Shown here: in pieces, positions 8,690-15,955 of the stretch
Layout of the letters: each line of letters starts with the position of its first letter
Numbering within the stretch: position 1 is the first letter of the stretch
NCBI GenBank assembly: GCA_050289385.1
Contig: JBNKFQ010000116.1
Location: 1-21,830 of the forward strand
Length of the DNA: 21,830 nt
Reading direction: 5' to 3'
Origin: JBNKFQ01 sp050289385
GTDB lineage: Bacteria > Pseudomonadota > Gammaproteobacteria > Pseudomonadales > Porticoccaceae
Notes under the pieces: model-generated
The model's input: the letters and a program-made list of their open reading frames with translations, nothing else
What the model was told of the DNA's origin: nothing
Databases searched by the model: none
Position numbers and translations under genes: made by a program

Positions 8690-8834
8690 AGGTATTGATA
8701 TCTCTGATTAATTGAACTAACTGTCGTCTGGTTAGCGCCAGTGCATCGCTGCGAGAAAGTTGGTAACGAGCCAGTAAAAAATTAACCGCTGGTCGCATCT
8801 CCTGCGCCAGCGCTATCGCCTCGCCCCTGTTGCG
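8682..8834 (-). CDS. gp41 frameshift extension (tail assembly chaperone, downstream frame)
   Basis: A second frame overlaps the 3' end of gp41 and fills the gap before the tape measure. It opens after a TGA at 8835-8837 and ends at a TGA at 8682-8684, encoding about 50 residues including MRPAVNFLLARYQLSRSDAL and LTRRQLVQLIRDINTYG. It has no good ribosome binding site of its own; an ATG at 8798 is the only ATG near its start. The sequence GGGGCGA at 8821-8827 lies where the two frames overlap. Moving from gp41 to this frame needs a +1 (equivalently -2) shift. Mu is known to use a -2 shift at a very similar G-rich site between gp41 and gp42 in its tail-chaperone pair. A fusion of about 162 residues would result, the analogue of the lambda G-GT and P2 E-E' pairs. 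Confidence 0.7.
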   Translation of the reverse strand, partial: RNRGEAIALAQEMRPAVNFLLARYQLSRSDALALTRRQLVQLIRDINTYG

Positions 8835-9171
8835 TCACCGCCCGAGACGCAATTTCCAACTGCTCCGCTTTTTCCTGGATCAAATTCAGATCGCCCGGTG
8901 TCAGTCGTTTAAGGTCGTGCAATTCCAACGGGCCGGGAATGTCACCAATGCGCACAATTTGTCGGCGCAGGGTATGCACACCCACCAGCGTGGGGCTGGT
9001 AATCAGGAACGGCTCCAACACGCCTTTTTCATTTGGAATCATGGCGGGCTTTTCGCTGTCTTCGCTGGCTTCGATTACATCGCCTGCGGTGGGCTCACGC
9101 AGTTCGCATTCCAGTTGCGGTATGTCGTTGAGCTTTAAACCGGTTTCCAGCGTGAATTTATCCCTCGCCAT
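8782..9171 (-). CDS. Tail assembly chaperone gp41-like
   Basis: A 129-residue acidic protein beginning ARDKFTLETGLKLNDIPQLE after the initiator Met, with the motif ELREPTAGDVIEASEDSEKP and the segment VGVHTLRRQIVRIGDIPGPL. This is the pattern of the Mu gp41/P2 gpE-type tail assembly protein family (REPTAGD being the most familiar part). It binds the tape measure during tail assembly and is not in the finished virion. It starts in an ATGA overlap with the tail tube stop at 9171-9173. Its last dozen codons, after GGGGCGA at 8821-8827, are low complexity (RGDSAGAGDATSG), which suits a tail bypassed by frameshifting. Confidence 0.88.
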   Translation of the reverse strand: MARDKFTLETGLKLNDIPQLECELREPTAGDVIEASEDSEKPAMIPNEKGVLEPFLITSPTLVGVHTLRRQIVRIGDIPGPLELHDLKRLTPGDLNLIQEKAEQLEIASRAVTQQGRGDSAGAGDATSG

Positions 9172-9530
9172 CAGCTCACCTCCTCAACCGAATACGCCGA
9201 CGCCTCAACATCAAAATCGCCATCGCTGTAACTCACCGGCTTGGTGGTAAAGCCGTCGCGAAAAATAAAGGTGTTGTCCAGGTCGTCAATCACGGTGATG
9301 TTGGTGTCCACCAAATCGTTCAGTATTTTCAGGGTTACGCCGTCGTTTTGCTTGCGTGCGATTTTGAATTTTAATTTGGGCTCCTCATGTTCTTCGGTGT
9401 GCCCAACAAAACCCTGATCGGACTTTTTCATTGCGCGATTCACACCGCCGCTGTCAAACTGCGCGCCGGGCATGGAGTGCACTCGACCGAGGCCGGGTAT
9501 ATCAAAATACAGTTTTTTCGCCGCTTTCAT
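9171..9530 (-). CDS. Tail tube protein gpM-like
   Basis: A 119-residue protein, the expected size of the Mu gpM-type tube subunit. It begins MKAAKKLYFDIPGLGRVHSM and contains FDSGGVNRAMKKSDQGFVGH, followed by an EEPKLKFKIARK-type strand, a pattern shared with Mu-like tube proteins. The subunit polymerises into the inner tube surrounded by the sheath. It is preceded by AAGGAGCTGACCC, which supplies its ribosome binding site in the short gap after the sheath stop. It ends in an ATGA overlap with gp41. Sheath, tube and chaperone genes follow one another as in all Mu-like and P2-like tails. Confidence 0.88.
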   Translation of the reverse strand: MKAAKKLYFDIPGLGRVHSMPGAQFDSGGVNRAMKKSDQGFVGHTEEHEEPKLKFKIARKQNDGVTLKILNDLVDTNITVIDDLDNTFIFRDGFTTKPVSYSDGDFDVEASAYSVEEVS

Positions 9531-9541
9531 GGGTCAGCTCC

Positions 9542-11005
9542 TTACACAATAAATTGGGTTTTGCCCGCAAATACACGCGCCTGATTTATCAGGTTGGGTG
9601 TGTCGCGGTAGTTCAAACGGTTGCGATCGTCGGCGTCGCGCTCGGTAATCAACTGCTCTTTATAGGTGTCGTAATCTTCCACCCAGCCGTCGGCTTCCAT
9701 GTCGCGGTACAGCGCCAGCAGTTCGCCCTTGGCGACCTTCGGGGTAATGACCGCTTGCCCGGCGCCCACGCGGGTACCGTTGTCGGCCAGTTTGTGGCGC
9801 GGGTATTTGCTGGCAAACATGGTGCGTTGCCTGTCGCGAATGCGGGACAGGGTTTCCGGGGTATTGATATCCAGAAATGCCGCGTCGGCTTGCCCGGCGG
9901 CATTTTGCTGGTACATGGTGACTTGCCGTTCGATCGCCACGGTGCCGTCGTTGTTTACTGTGTAGGTAGCAATACCGTCGTACAGCAGTGTGTTGCGTTC
10001 GTCGCGAGTTAAACGGTCGGCAACGGCGGGCGCTTTCAGGCCACGCAGTTTTATGGTTTGCAACGGCCGCGCCGGGTCAATACTCAGCGGGCTGGCTGCC
10101 TCGGCGCAATTTACCGCCGCCCATATATATGGTGGTTCGGGAACTATGCCTGTACCCATACAGCTCACGTGTGGGTTGTTGCGTCCGTTACCAAAAGTGC
10201 CAGTGGCAGCCAGGGTGCCCCGATACGCCGCAAACGCTCGGCCGTCGTTCTGGCGGGTTGGTCCCCAGCGGCTGTCCAGTTCGGTTTCCAGCGCCGTTAA
10301 ATTCGCGGCGTCGGTGTAAGGCATGGCAAACCAGTTGTATTTTTCATCGCCGAGGGCGGCGATGGCGGTGCTGATATCGGGGTTACCGGCGCCAGCGGCC
10401 ATTGCGGTAATGGTGGTGGTAATGCCGGTGGGTGTTTCCTCACCGTAATAGTTCAGGCGCACATCAATGTCGTTGCCAATTTCGCCTTTGTGGCGTGCGG
10501 TCAAATCCACTTCATTGGTGGCGCCACCATTTACCACGGCGGTTACCGGTACGGTAGTACTTGCTGTAATGGCAGCGACCAAATTGGTGGCAACGTTGGC
10601 GGCGGTGTCGGTGGCGGCCACCGCTACCTGTATGCGTTCTCCACCGATATACACATTCAGGGTGCCGGCAGCAGAGGGGTCGCTGTCTATCGCGATTTTG
10701 CCGGTGGCGGCGGCACCGGCGCCGTTATCGTCCAGCGCTATCGCGTGCAGTTCGATGGTGCTGTTTACTGCCAGCATGGCGCCCAGCATGGCGGCCAACA
10801 TAGAGCCAGCGCCAAACAGGGTAATGGCTTGCGCCGGGTTGCTAACCAGGGCGGGCACGTTGGCGGCCTGGGTGCCGGTGTTCAGGCGTTGACCAATGGC
10901 CAGCATTTTAAAATTTTGCGACGCGGCATTGGCCAGCGTCGAATCAAATTCGATAAACGCACCGGGTGTGCGCAAGTTGTCTGGGATACTGTTAAACGAA
11001 ATCAT
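9542..11005 (-). CDS. Contractile tail sheath protein gpL-like
   Basis: A 487-residue protein starting MISFNSIPDNLRTPGAFIEF, which is the conserved opening of Mu gpL-type sheath subunits (the SIPxxLRTPGxFxEFD pattern). It also contains ALVSNPAQAITLFGAGSMLA and, near the C-terminus, DRYNTP-like NRLNYRDTPNLINQARVFAG. The subunit forms the contractile outer tail. The middle, residues about 95-200, is Ala/Thr-rich and contains VYIGGERIQVAVAATDTAAN, the variable domain exposed on the sheath surface. It starts at an ATGA overlap with gp38. The length is normal for the family, so the tail is confidently contractile. Confidence 0.95.
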   Translation of the reverse strand: MISFNSIPDNLRTPGAFIEFDSTLANAASQNFKMLAIGQRLNTGTQAANVPALVSNPAQAITLFGAGSMLAAMLGAMLAVNSTIELHAIALDDNGAGAAATGKIAIDSDPSAAGTLNVYIGGERIQVAVAATDTAANVATNLVAAITASTTVPVTAVVNGGATNEVDLTARHKGEIGNDIDVRLNYYGEETPTGITTTITAMAAGAGNPDISTAIAALGDEKYNWFAMPYTDAANLTALETELDSRWGPTRQNDGRAFAAYRGTLAATGTFGNGRNNPHVSCMGTGIVPEPPYIWAAVNCAEAASPLSIDPARPLQTIKLRGLKAPAVADRLTRDERNTLLYDGIATYTVNNDGTVAIERQVTMYQQNAAGQADAAFLDINTPETLSRIRDRQRTMFASKYPRHKLADNGTRVGAGQAVITPKVAKGELLALYRDMEADGWVEDYDTYKEQLITERDADDRNRLNYRDTPNLINQARVFAGKTQFIV

Positions 11006-11217
11006 TTATCGCTCTCCGTTTTTTTGCTGTCATTTTTGCTTGCGGGTTTGGGTTTGGGCGCATTGGCATCTACCACATCACCATCGCGCAAACGACGTAA
11101 CCAATATGGTGTGCGCGGCTTTTTTTCGCCGTTGATGCTAAGTGGTTTTCCGGTATGCGGGTCGCGCACGATCAGCCCGTCTGCCGGTTTTAAATTCAGT
11201 GTTGTTAAATCTGTCAT
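11002..11217 (-). CDS. gp38-like small protein (DUF2635 family)
   Basis: A 71-residue protein whose N-terminal 50 residues (LKPADGLIVRDPHTGKPLSI, then TPYWLRRLRDGDVV) match the DUF2635 family represented by Mu gp38. Its C-terminal 20 residues are Lys/Pro/Ser-rich and probably disordered. The molecular role is not established. In Mu-like phages it always precedes the sheath gene, as here, joined by an ATGA overlap. It may act in tail assembly or modulate sheath expression, which is inference from position. Confidence 0.88.
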   Translation of the reverse strand: MTDLTTLNLKPADGLIVRDPHTGKPLSINGEKKPRTPYWLRRLRDGDVVDANAPKPKPASKNDSKKTESDK

Positions 11218-11228
11218 GGCTTGCTCCG

Positions 11229-11816
11229 TTACGATTGCGGAATAGTGGTGGTATCGGATGCAACAGGTATTTCAGCGCCCTGGGCATCGGTGTAATTACC
11301 CTCGGCGGTGTAGTGGTCACCGTGGGCGGTTAAAAAGTCGTTGAGCGATGCCAACACATCGTCGGCGTCAAACGACATGCCGTGCCACCAGTCCAGCAAC
11401 CACATGCTCTGGTTGTCGGCTTCGGCCTCGCGATTAAACAAACCCTCGGCACGCAGATCTGTTGCCTCGGTTACGTCGTCTTGCGCCCAGTCCTGATCAT
11501 CCAGATGCAAGCTGATGGTGGTGGCAATTTGCCGTGCCTGGGCGTTGCGGGTTTCGGCATTTTTAACGCTGCTGGTCACAATGCCCGCTGCAAAACGCAC
11601 GCGGTACGCCTTGCCATCCAATACGGAATTTATTTGGTCGCGGGTGTCTTCGCGCCAGCCCAGGCAACTGATAAACAGTGCAGGTGCCGTGTACGATCGG
11701 GCCTTTAATTCTGCCCAGGTAAATTTGCCCGCGTGGGGGTATACCCTGACCTTGAGTTTGTTTAGCTGCTTTTTAAAGTCGGCAACCATCACATCAATTA
11801 ATTGCGCGGGTGTCAT
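11229..11816 (-). CDS. gp37-like protein (DUF1834 family)
   Basis: A 195-residue protein beginning MTPAQLIDVMVADFKKQLNK, with the segment VYPHAGKFTWAELKARSYTA then PALFISCLGW, which is typical of the Mu gp37/DUF1834 family. It also has VKNAETRNAQARQIATTISL, the helix seen in these proteins before a beta-rich end. The family is thought to serve in tail completion or head-tail joining, like P2 gpR/gpS, but this is not firmly proven. It starts in an ATGA overlap with the virion morphogenesis gene at 11813-11816 and precedes gp38 by 11 bases. Confidence 0.86.
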   Translation of the reverse strand: MTPAQLIDVMVADFKKQLNKLKVRVYPHAGKFTWAELKARSYTAPALFISCLGWREDTRDQINSVLDGKAYRVRFAAGIVTSSVKNAETRNAQARQIATTISLHLDDQDWAQDDVTEATDLRAEGLFNREAEADNQSMWLLDWWHGMSFDADDVLASLNDFLTAHGDHYTAEGNYTDAQGAEIPVASDTTTIPQS

Positions 11817-12253
11817 GGCAGTAACCTTCGGTAAAAGTCCACGGCGATATCGCCGATCTCGTTTTCCATTTCCGGGGTTATGCCCAGCGCCGGGCGCGGG
11901 TCAATTTCTACCGAACCGCCGCGACCGGCTTCGCCACCATAATGGTGTATGGCGCTGTAAATTAAGTTGCTGCCAATTTCCACCTGGTCGGGTCGTGCGT
12001 CGTACACGTAACTGTCGCGCAGGTGGCCTTTGTGCTGCAGGGTTTTACCGCCGGTACTGGCGGCGCGTTGCGAAGGTGTCCAGGGTTCGCCCTCGGGGGT
12101 TTGCTCACGGTCGAAATTGATCAGCGTTTCGCTCAATAAGTAGTCGCCAATGTCATCGAACATCGGTTCGGTGTTGGCGCGGGCCAGCCCCATTAAAACT
12201 CGGGGCGGCAAATCCAGATTGTTGAAATTAACGTTCAGTGCAATCGCGGCCAT
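11813..12253 (-). CDS. Phage virion morphogenesis protein (gpG-type, tail completion)
   Basis: A 146-residue protein with MFDDIGDYLLSETLINFDRE, then PEGEPWTPSQRAASTGGKTL, and IGSNLIYSAIHHYGG, the recognised signature of the phage virion morphogenesis family (Mu gpG, P2 gpS). It acts in head completion or tail attachment. In Mu itself this gene lies before the protease gene, whereas here it lies between gp36 and gp37, a rearrangement I recall from other Mu-like groups. The ATG at 12253 overlaps the gp36 stop by one base and the gene ends in an ATGA junction with gp37. Confidence 0.9.
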   Translation of the reverse strand: MAAIALNVNFNNLDLPPRVLMGLARANTEPMFDDIGDYLLSETLINFDREQTPEGEPWTPSQRAASTGGKTLQHKGHLRDSYVYDARPDQVEIGSNLIYSAIHHYGGEAGRGGSVEIDPRPALGITPEMENEIGDIAVDFYRRLLP

Positions 12254-12744
12254 TAGTATGTTCCCCAGTCAATGCCGGATTGCATGCAGCCAACGTGGCG
12301 GCCGTTTACCGCGCCGCCGGTGCCCACGGCATTTTCGCCGGGCAATACGGCATCGCATTTTGCCAACTGGTCGAGCCAGTCGCGCCAGTGTTTTCGTTCT
12401 TCTTTTATTGTGGTGCTGATGTTGGTGCCGTCGTCGGTGAGTGCGGCGCGGGTTAATGCCAGGCAACATTCCCCAACCGGCAGTGCAGCGGGGTCGTTTA
12501 ATGGCAGGCTGTAGCGGCTGGCAATTTTGGAGTCGATATAAACGGATTGTTTCGACAACGCATTTTCGGCGCGTTGTATGGCGGCGGCGATGGCGCTTTG
12601 TTCTTCGGCGGAATAACCCGATACGTCACCGTCCAGGTGTGCCTGCAGCAACGCGTCGGTAACCAGTTGTTCTTCGTCGCAAAGCAGTTCGGCCAGTTCG
12701 TTTAGCCCGAATCGTTCTACCAGTTGTGCAACAGTCGCGTACAT
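12253..12744 (-). CDS. gp36-like head-tail adaptor (DUF1320 family)
   Basis: A 163-residue protein starting MYATVAQLVERFGLNELAEL and containing AAIQRAENALSKQSVYIDSK, IASRYSLPLNDP and a Cys-containing helix. This pattern of a 'Y.t..dl..rfG..el..L' opening followed by a helix and an 'I.s.l..RY.LPL' strand is that of DUF1320, which includes Mu gp36. By structure and position the family acts as a head-to-tail connector component. A CAGGTGA ribosome binding site precedes the ATG at 12744. The C-terminal Gly/Asn-rich end (VLPGENAVGTGGAVNG) is also usual. A long GC hairpin lies just upstream, between it and the gp35-like gene. Confidence 0.88.
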   Translation of the reverse strand: MYATVAQLVERFGLNELAELLCDEEQLVTDALLQAHLDGDVSGYSAEEQSAIAAAIQRAENALSKQSVYIDSKIASRYSLPLNDPAALPVGECCLALTRAALTDDGTNISTTIKEERKHWRDWLDQLAKCDAVLPGENAVGTGGAVNGRHVGCMQSGIDWGTY

Positions 12745-12766
12745 GGGTCACCTGGGTTAAAAGATC

Positions 12767-12788
12767 GGGGGGGCCAAACGGCCCCCCC
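12767..12788 (-). terminator. Perfect 9-bp GC hairpin inside the late operon (attenuator or processing site)
   Basis: GGGGGGGCC at 12767-12775 and GGCCCCCCC at 12780-12788 form a perfect 9-bp stem with a four-base AAAC loop. On the minus strand it is followed by GATCTTTTAA, a weak U-run set four bases away, so it is not a clean intrinsic terminator. It lies between the head genes and gp36 and could lower transcription of, or stabilise the 5' or 3' ends of mRNA at, the capsid/tail boundary. A second, weaker inverted repeat (GTCTGG/CCAGAC) lies just to the right, near 12814-12840. Confidence 0.6.
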
Positions 12789-12861
12789 TTTCAGTCCTCC
12801 GGCCTTTACTGCGTCTGGTTCGGGAGGCTTCCTCCAGACCGGCCCGCTGCTTCGGGGGGTG

Positions 12862-13260
12862 TTATTCGCTGGCTTGCTCTTTAAACACAGCAAACGCCGT
12901 GTCACGTTCGGCACTGGTGGGGCGCTGGCCGAGAATGTTTTCCAGTGCGGCCAGTTCCGGTTTGTTGCCTTTAGTCCAATGATCCTTGTTATCGGGATTC
13001 AAGCGGCCAATGGCCTCGACAATCTCGGCTTCGGTCAATGGCTTTGGATCCTGCCGTTGGGTACCGGCGCCATCCCTGGTGCCGGATTTCTCTCCTGTCC
13101 CTGTATCGGTGGTGGGGTTATCCGGGTCGGCGATCGGCGGCTTTGGAAACGACAACAGCCGCTTGGCCTCTTTGTCGGTCAGCGAAACGGTACCGGTTTT
13201 GTGAACCGTACCGCCCTTGCTGACCGGGCTAATAATGAGATATTCGCGTTCGTTACTCAC
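12862..13260 (-). CDS. gp35-like hypothetical protein
   Basis: A 132-residue protein starting at a GTG at 13260, supported by AGGAGAA about six bases upstream. The N-terminal segment (VSKGGTVHKTGTVSLTDKEA followed by KRLLS) resembles the small domain found in Mu-like gp35 proteins. Residues 45-70 are a Gly/Thr/Asp-rich linker. The C-terminal helix-rich part (LTEAEIVEAIGRLNPDNKDH, then WTKGNKPELAALENILG) is an SAP/LEM-like small domain often seen in these proteins. Its role is not established. Between capsid and gp36 genes, it may be a head-associated or head-completion factor. Confidence 0.75.
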   Translation of the reverse strand: MSNEREYLIISPVSKGGTVHKTGTVSLTDKEAKRLLSFPKPPIADPDNPTTDTGTGEKSGTRDGAGTQRQDPKPLTEAEIVEAIGRLNPDNKDHWTKGNKPELAALENILGQRPTSAERDTAFAVFKEQASE

Positions 13261-13271
13261 GGCCGTTCTCC

Positions 13272-14192
13272 TTATTGCACGCCGTCAAACAGGAAGCCCG
13301 CTTCAACGGCAGTGATATAAGGTCGACGCTCGTATTCTGTCGGGTATATCCAGCTCTTCACGGTTTTGTCGAAATAGGCTTCTTCGACCAATGGTTGGCC
13401 TTCGCCCACATAGGTGTAACCAAAGCTGGGTTCTTCGATGGTTTGGCCAGTGCGCGGTGTGTATACCAGAACCGCCTTGCTCCAGATATCGACAAAGTCG
13501 GCATCCTCATCGGTTGCATAAACACTCTTGCCAACAACCACTTCATCCAGCCCCAAAAATGCGGCCAACATTTCTGCGGAAATACTGTCGGATGAGGTGT
13601 ACTTGAACTGCTCTTTTACCTTGGTGTTGTTTTGCGCGCCCTGGAATGCGGTGTAGGGAATTTCCAGTTTGTTGGGTTCAACCCCGATACTGGCTCGCAC
13701 AGCCGCCTTGCCTGCGTCCACATCCGCTTTAATGTCCGCAGCCGGATCGGTCCACGCAGTGGCCAAGGTTGTTTTGTGGTTGGCATCGTACTTACTGGCA
13801 TCTTGTGCCAGCTCTGCCTGCTCAATTTCCAGAGCACGCAGTGCAACGCGCATAACACTGTTTACCGCACGGGTGCCCAATTGAATATTGGGTACCTGCG
13901 AAGCATCACGCATCCACTCGCGAGGCACTTGCCCTTCGAGCGCATCCTGGACCAGCGCAATAGGATCGCTGGCGTAACCAAACTGTACCCGCGCCGTTTT
14001 GGCACCGGGAGAGCGGCGCAGCAAATATTTTAAAAATGCTTCCTTGCCAAATCGAATAATCCGCGCACCGCTGGCTGGCGATTCAACAATGGGAAACAGC
14101 TTTGTGCCCACAAACTCTGGATCCCTGAAACCCAATGCAACCTGGGAAAGAATGGGATCAATAACTCGGGCCTGACCTCGTGACATTGGCAT
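13272..14192 (-). CDS. Major capsid protein
   Basis: A 306-residue protein starting MPMSRGQARVIDPILSQVAL, placed after the protease and cement genes where the coat protein belongs. The N-terminal region with FVGTKLFPIVESPASGARII, then RFGKEAFLKYLLRRSPGAKT, and a C-terminal segment FGYTYVGEGQPLVEEAYFDK fit the coat proteins of the HK97 fold that I know as the E-like type. It does not look like Mu gpT: the sequence carries none of the features I expect of that family, so the head module here has probably been exchanged relative to Mu. It would form the icosahedral shell, with the 112-residue neighbour as decoration. An upstream GGAG supplies the ribosome binding site. Confidence 0.85.
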   Translation of the reverse strand: MPMSRGQARVIDPILSQVALGFRDPEFVGTKLFPIVESPASGARIIRFGKEAFLKYLLRRSPGAKTARVQFGYASDPIALVQDALEGQVPREWMRDASQVPNIQLGTRAVNSVMRVALRALEIEQAELAQDASKYDANHKTTLATAWTDPAADIKADVDAGKAAVRASIGVEPNKLEIPYTAFQGAQNNTKVKEQFKYTSSDSISAEMLAAFLGLDEVVVGKSVYATDEDADFVDIWSKAVLVYTPRTGQTIEEPSFGYTYVGEGQPLVEEAYFDKTVKSWIYPTEYERRPYITAVEAGFLFDGVQ

Positions 14193-14219
14193 GGCAAAAA
14201 CTCCGTTAAAAAATCGTTA

Positions 14220-14558
14220 TCAGTTAGGGATCAAAATGCAGCGGATTAAATCACCGGCTGCAGCTGCGTCGTCTAACGCACGAGCAACAATTGGCCCGGC
14301 TGTTCGGGTAATGCCTCGCCCCGACGCATCGGTTTCAATCAAGTCACCAGCGCTCACTGCGGCGCCAGCCTCTACACTGACAACACCCAACGTATCTACG
14401 GTGGTGTCTTCGTTGGTGCCGTCATAAGCAGCTACGCCAAGGGTATTTGCTGCTGCACCCGCCTGGGCCAAATCCGTGCCAATAAAACGGTGGGAAACTA
14501 CCGCGCCAACAATCAGCATGGAGATCTGGCATACGCTAAAATTTACTGCTCCGTTCAT
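14220..14558 (-). CDS. Capsid cement/decoration protein (DUF2190-like)
   Basis: A 112-residue, Ala/Gly/Thr-rich protein. The segments VSHRFIGTDLAQAGAAANTL, TLGVVSVEAGAAVSAGDLIE and TDASGRGITRT match the pattern of DUF2190-type capsid cement proteins, with repeated AGxAVxAGDLI beta turns. It would bind the outer surface of the capsid and stabilise it. The gene sits between the protease and the coat gene. Its ribosome binding site GGAGG lies inside the protease 3' end, followed immediately by the protease stop, so the two are coupled. Confidence 0.82.
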   Translation of the reverse strand: MNGAVNFSVCQISMLIVGAVVSHRFIGTDLAQAGAAANTLGVAAYDGTNEDTTVDTLGVVSVEAGAAVSAGDLIETDASGRGITRTAGPIVARALDDAAAAGDLIRCILIPN

Positions 14559-14560
14559 GA

Positions 14561-15766
14561 TTAATTACCTCCATTCTCGACAGCCGTAACAGCCACGATG
14601 TAGTCACAGTTATGGGTTGCCTGATATTCCAGGGCCTTTTTGTGAAGTTTTGCCCGTTCGGGGTCTACGGTTGCCCCGGCAGGTGCTTGAAAATCGGCGG
14701 CGCTATCGCTGCCCGGTTCTTCTGAATGGCTTTCACCCAGGTTAATTTGCTTGCCCAGTGAACCGACAAAATCGCGAATAAATTGCGCCGGGGTCTTCTG
14801 TTCTTTTTTGTCGTCGCCCGCGGAAAATTCAAACGCACTGTCGTCGCCATCGGGTAACGACGCCATAAACTCGGCCAGCCCGGTAGATTGCGCAGGCAGC
14901 AAACGGCCCTCATTGGTTAAACCGGTCACCAGCTCTTTGGCATCACGCAGGCGCGCCTCAAACAGAAATTTGTTTTCGCGGTCGGCGTGTTTTTGCTGCT
15001 CACTGTTAACGGCGTTCTGCACCGCCGCATCCAGATCGGCCTGGCTAAACTGTTTATCGTTATTTGGATCCACGTTGATTTCCTCGTGTGGTTCGTCGGG
15101 GGATGAAAATCGGTTTTCGCCATCGGCGTCGGACTGGCGAATACGGTCAGCGGCTGTATTGATGTGTTCAATTTCCCAATCCGGCAGCAGGTTGTCGGCG
15201 GTTTCCAGATCTTTTTCGTCAATCAGCCAATCGCGGAAACGACGCAACATGCGAGCCACCGCAGAAAGGCCACCAGCGGTGTCGTGCTTTTGGTCGGTAG
15301 ACATGGCAAACTCATAACAATCACCATTTGCCGAAAAATTAATATTGCCCAACCCTTCTACTGCAGGTCGTTTGGCCCCTAAAAAGCCAATGTGCCTCAG
15401 CTTCCAGCCACCCTTGCTATCGGGCTCAAGAGAAACAGATCGGTTAGGCCACATTTTTTTAGCCACGCCTTGCTCAAACTCTGCAACGATATCTTTGCCT
15501 TTTGCATAGAGCATATTGCCAACCCGTTTTAATCCGGCGGTCCATCCATAAGCGGGGTCGTTGTGTTCGGGGTGGCCAATAACAAGTGGGGCTGGTTGTT
15601 CGTCGCTATGATTGGCTATAACAGAATCCAATTCAGCATTGGTAAATGTTCGGGTGCGACCTTTGCTATCGGTTCGTTCCCCGCTTTCAAAGACCGCGAA
15701 CCAGTCCGATAAACCGGCGAAGTCGTGTGAAGTATTTTGAGAGTTGCGCTTGTTCATGGGGGCCAT
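14561..15766 (-). CDS. Head maturation protease with C-terminal scaffold domain (gpI-like)
   Basis: About 401 residues if started at the ATG at 15766 (MAPMNKRNSQNTSHDFAGLS); a GTG at 15784 and an ATG at 15757 are alternatives, and no ribosome binding site decides between them. The N-terminal domain (residues about 15-150) contains DWFAVFESGERTDSKGRTRT, then PAPLVIGHPEHNDPAYGWTA and a GFLGAKRPAVEGL motif. These are typical of Mu gpI-type capsid proteases, the last being the usual end of the protease domain. Residues about 210-330 (FSQADLDAAVQNAVNSEQQK and onwards) are charged and helical, like the scaffold that in Mu is also made separately as gpZ. The gene is first in the late operon, with no terminase or portal gene upstream of it. 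Confidence 0.85.
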   Translation of the reverse strand: MAPMNKRNSQNTSHDFAGLSDWFAVFESGERTDSKGRTRTFTNAELDSVIANHSDEQPAPLVIGHPEHNDPAYGWTAGLKRVGNMLYAKGKDIVAEFEQGVAKKMWPNRSVSLEPDSKGGWKLRHIGFLGAKRPAVEGLGNINFSANGDCYEFAMSTDQKHDTAGGLSAVARMLRRFRDWLIDEKDLETADNLLPDWEIEHINTAADRIRQSDADGENRFSSPDEPHEEINVDPNNDKQFSQADLDAAVQNAVNSEQQKHADRENKFLFEARLRDAKELVTGLTNEGRLLPAQSTGLAEFMASLPDGDDSAFEFSAGDDKKEQKTPAQFIRDFVGSLGKQINLGESHSEEPGSDSAADFQAPAGATVDPERAKLHKKALEYQATHNCDYIVAVTAVENGGN

Positions 15767-15795
15767 TGTCCGACCCGAGCGCACACTTGTTCAGT

Positions 15796-15809
15796 CCGAA
15801 AAATTTCGG
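15796..15809 (-). promoter_or_regulatory. Inverted repeat CCGAAA-AA-TTTCGG in the late leader
   Basis: A 14-base sequence with six-base arms (CCGAAA/TTTCGG) separated by AA lies between the candidate late promoter and the protease start. A related sequence, CCGAAAATTT, occurs at 15931-15940 on the other side of the promoter. It could be an operator or a binding site for a late activator of the Mor/C type. No such activator gene is in the window, so this is inference. Confidence 0.4.
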
Positions 15810-15863
15810 GGTGAGTAATTTTATGGGGGGAGCGTACAGTGTAACTGCATTTATCTTATCGTG

Positions 15864-15893
15864 ACAATACGCGCAAATATTTCAGCGTTTCAA
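15864..15893 (-). promoter_or_regulatory. Candidate late promoter upstream of the head protease
   Basis: On the minus strand, TTGAAA at 15893-15888 and TATTGT at 15869-15864 are 18 bases apart and match the sigma-70 elements at 4-5 and 4 positions respectively. Transcription would start near 15857 and enter the protease gene about 90 bases later. This is the only promoter-like pair I can point to between the terminators and the protease gene. Mu-type late promoters need an activator and often have a poor -35, so the real element may differ. Confidence 0.4.
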
Positions 15894-15903
15894 ATTAATA
15901 GCC

Positions 15904-15927
15904 AGGAGAATGATCATGAAGTCCTGA
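15904..15927 (+). other. Very short plus-strand ORF with a strong Shine-Dalgarno sequence
   Basis: AGGAGA at 15904-15909 precedes ATG ATC ATG AAG TCC TGA. The second ATG, at 15916, has ideal spacing but gives only a three-codon peptide. A terminator follows 29 bases later. It may be a small leader or sRNA transcription unit, or chance. No plus-strand promoter is clear. Confidence 0.25.
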
Positions 15928-15955
15928 AACCCGAAAATTTACCGATCCCACAAAA

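Noticed and set aside
12767..12788. Reading the GC hairpin as the end of the operon
   Set aside because: The U-run is short and displaced, and gp36 with all tail genes follows on the same strand with no promoter I can see, so full termination there is unlikely.
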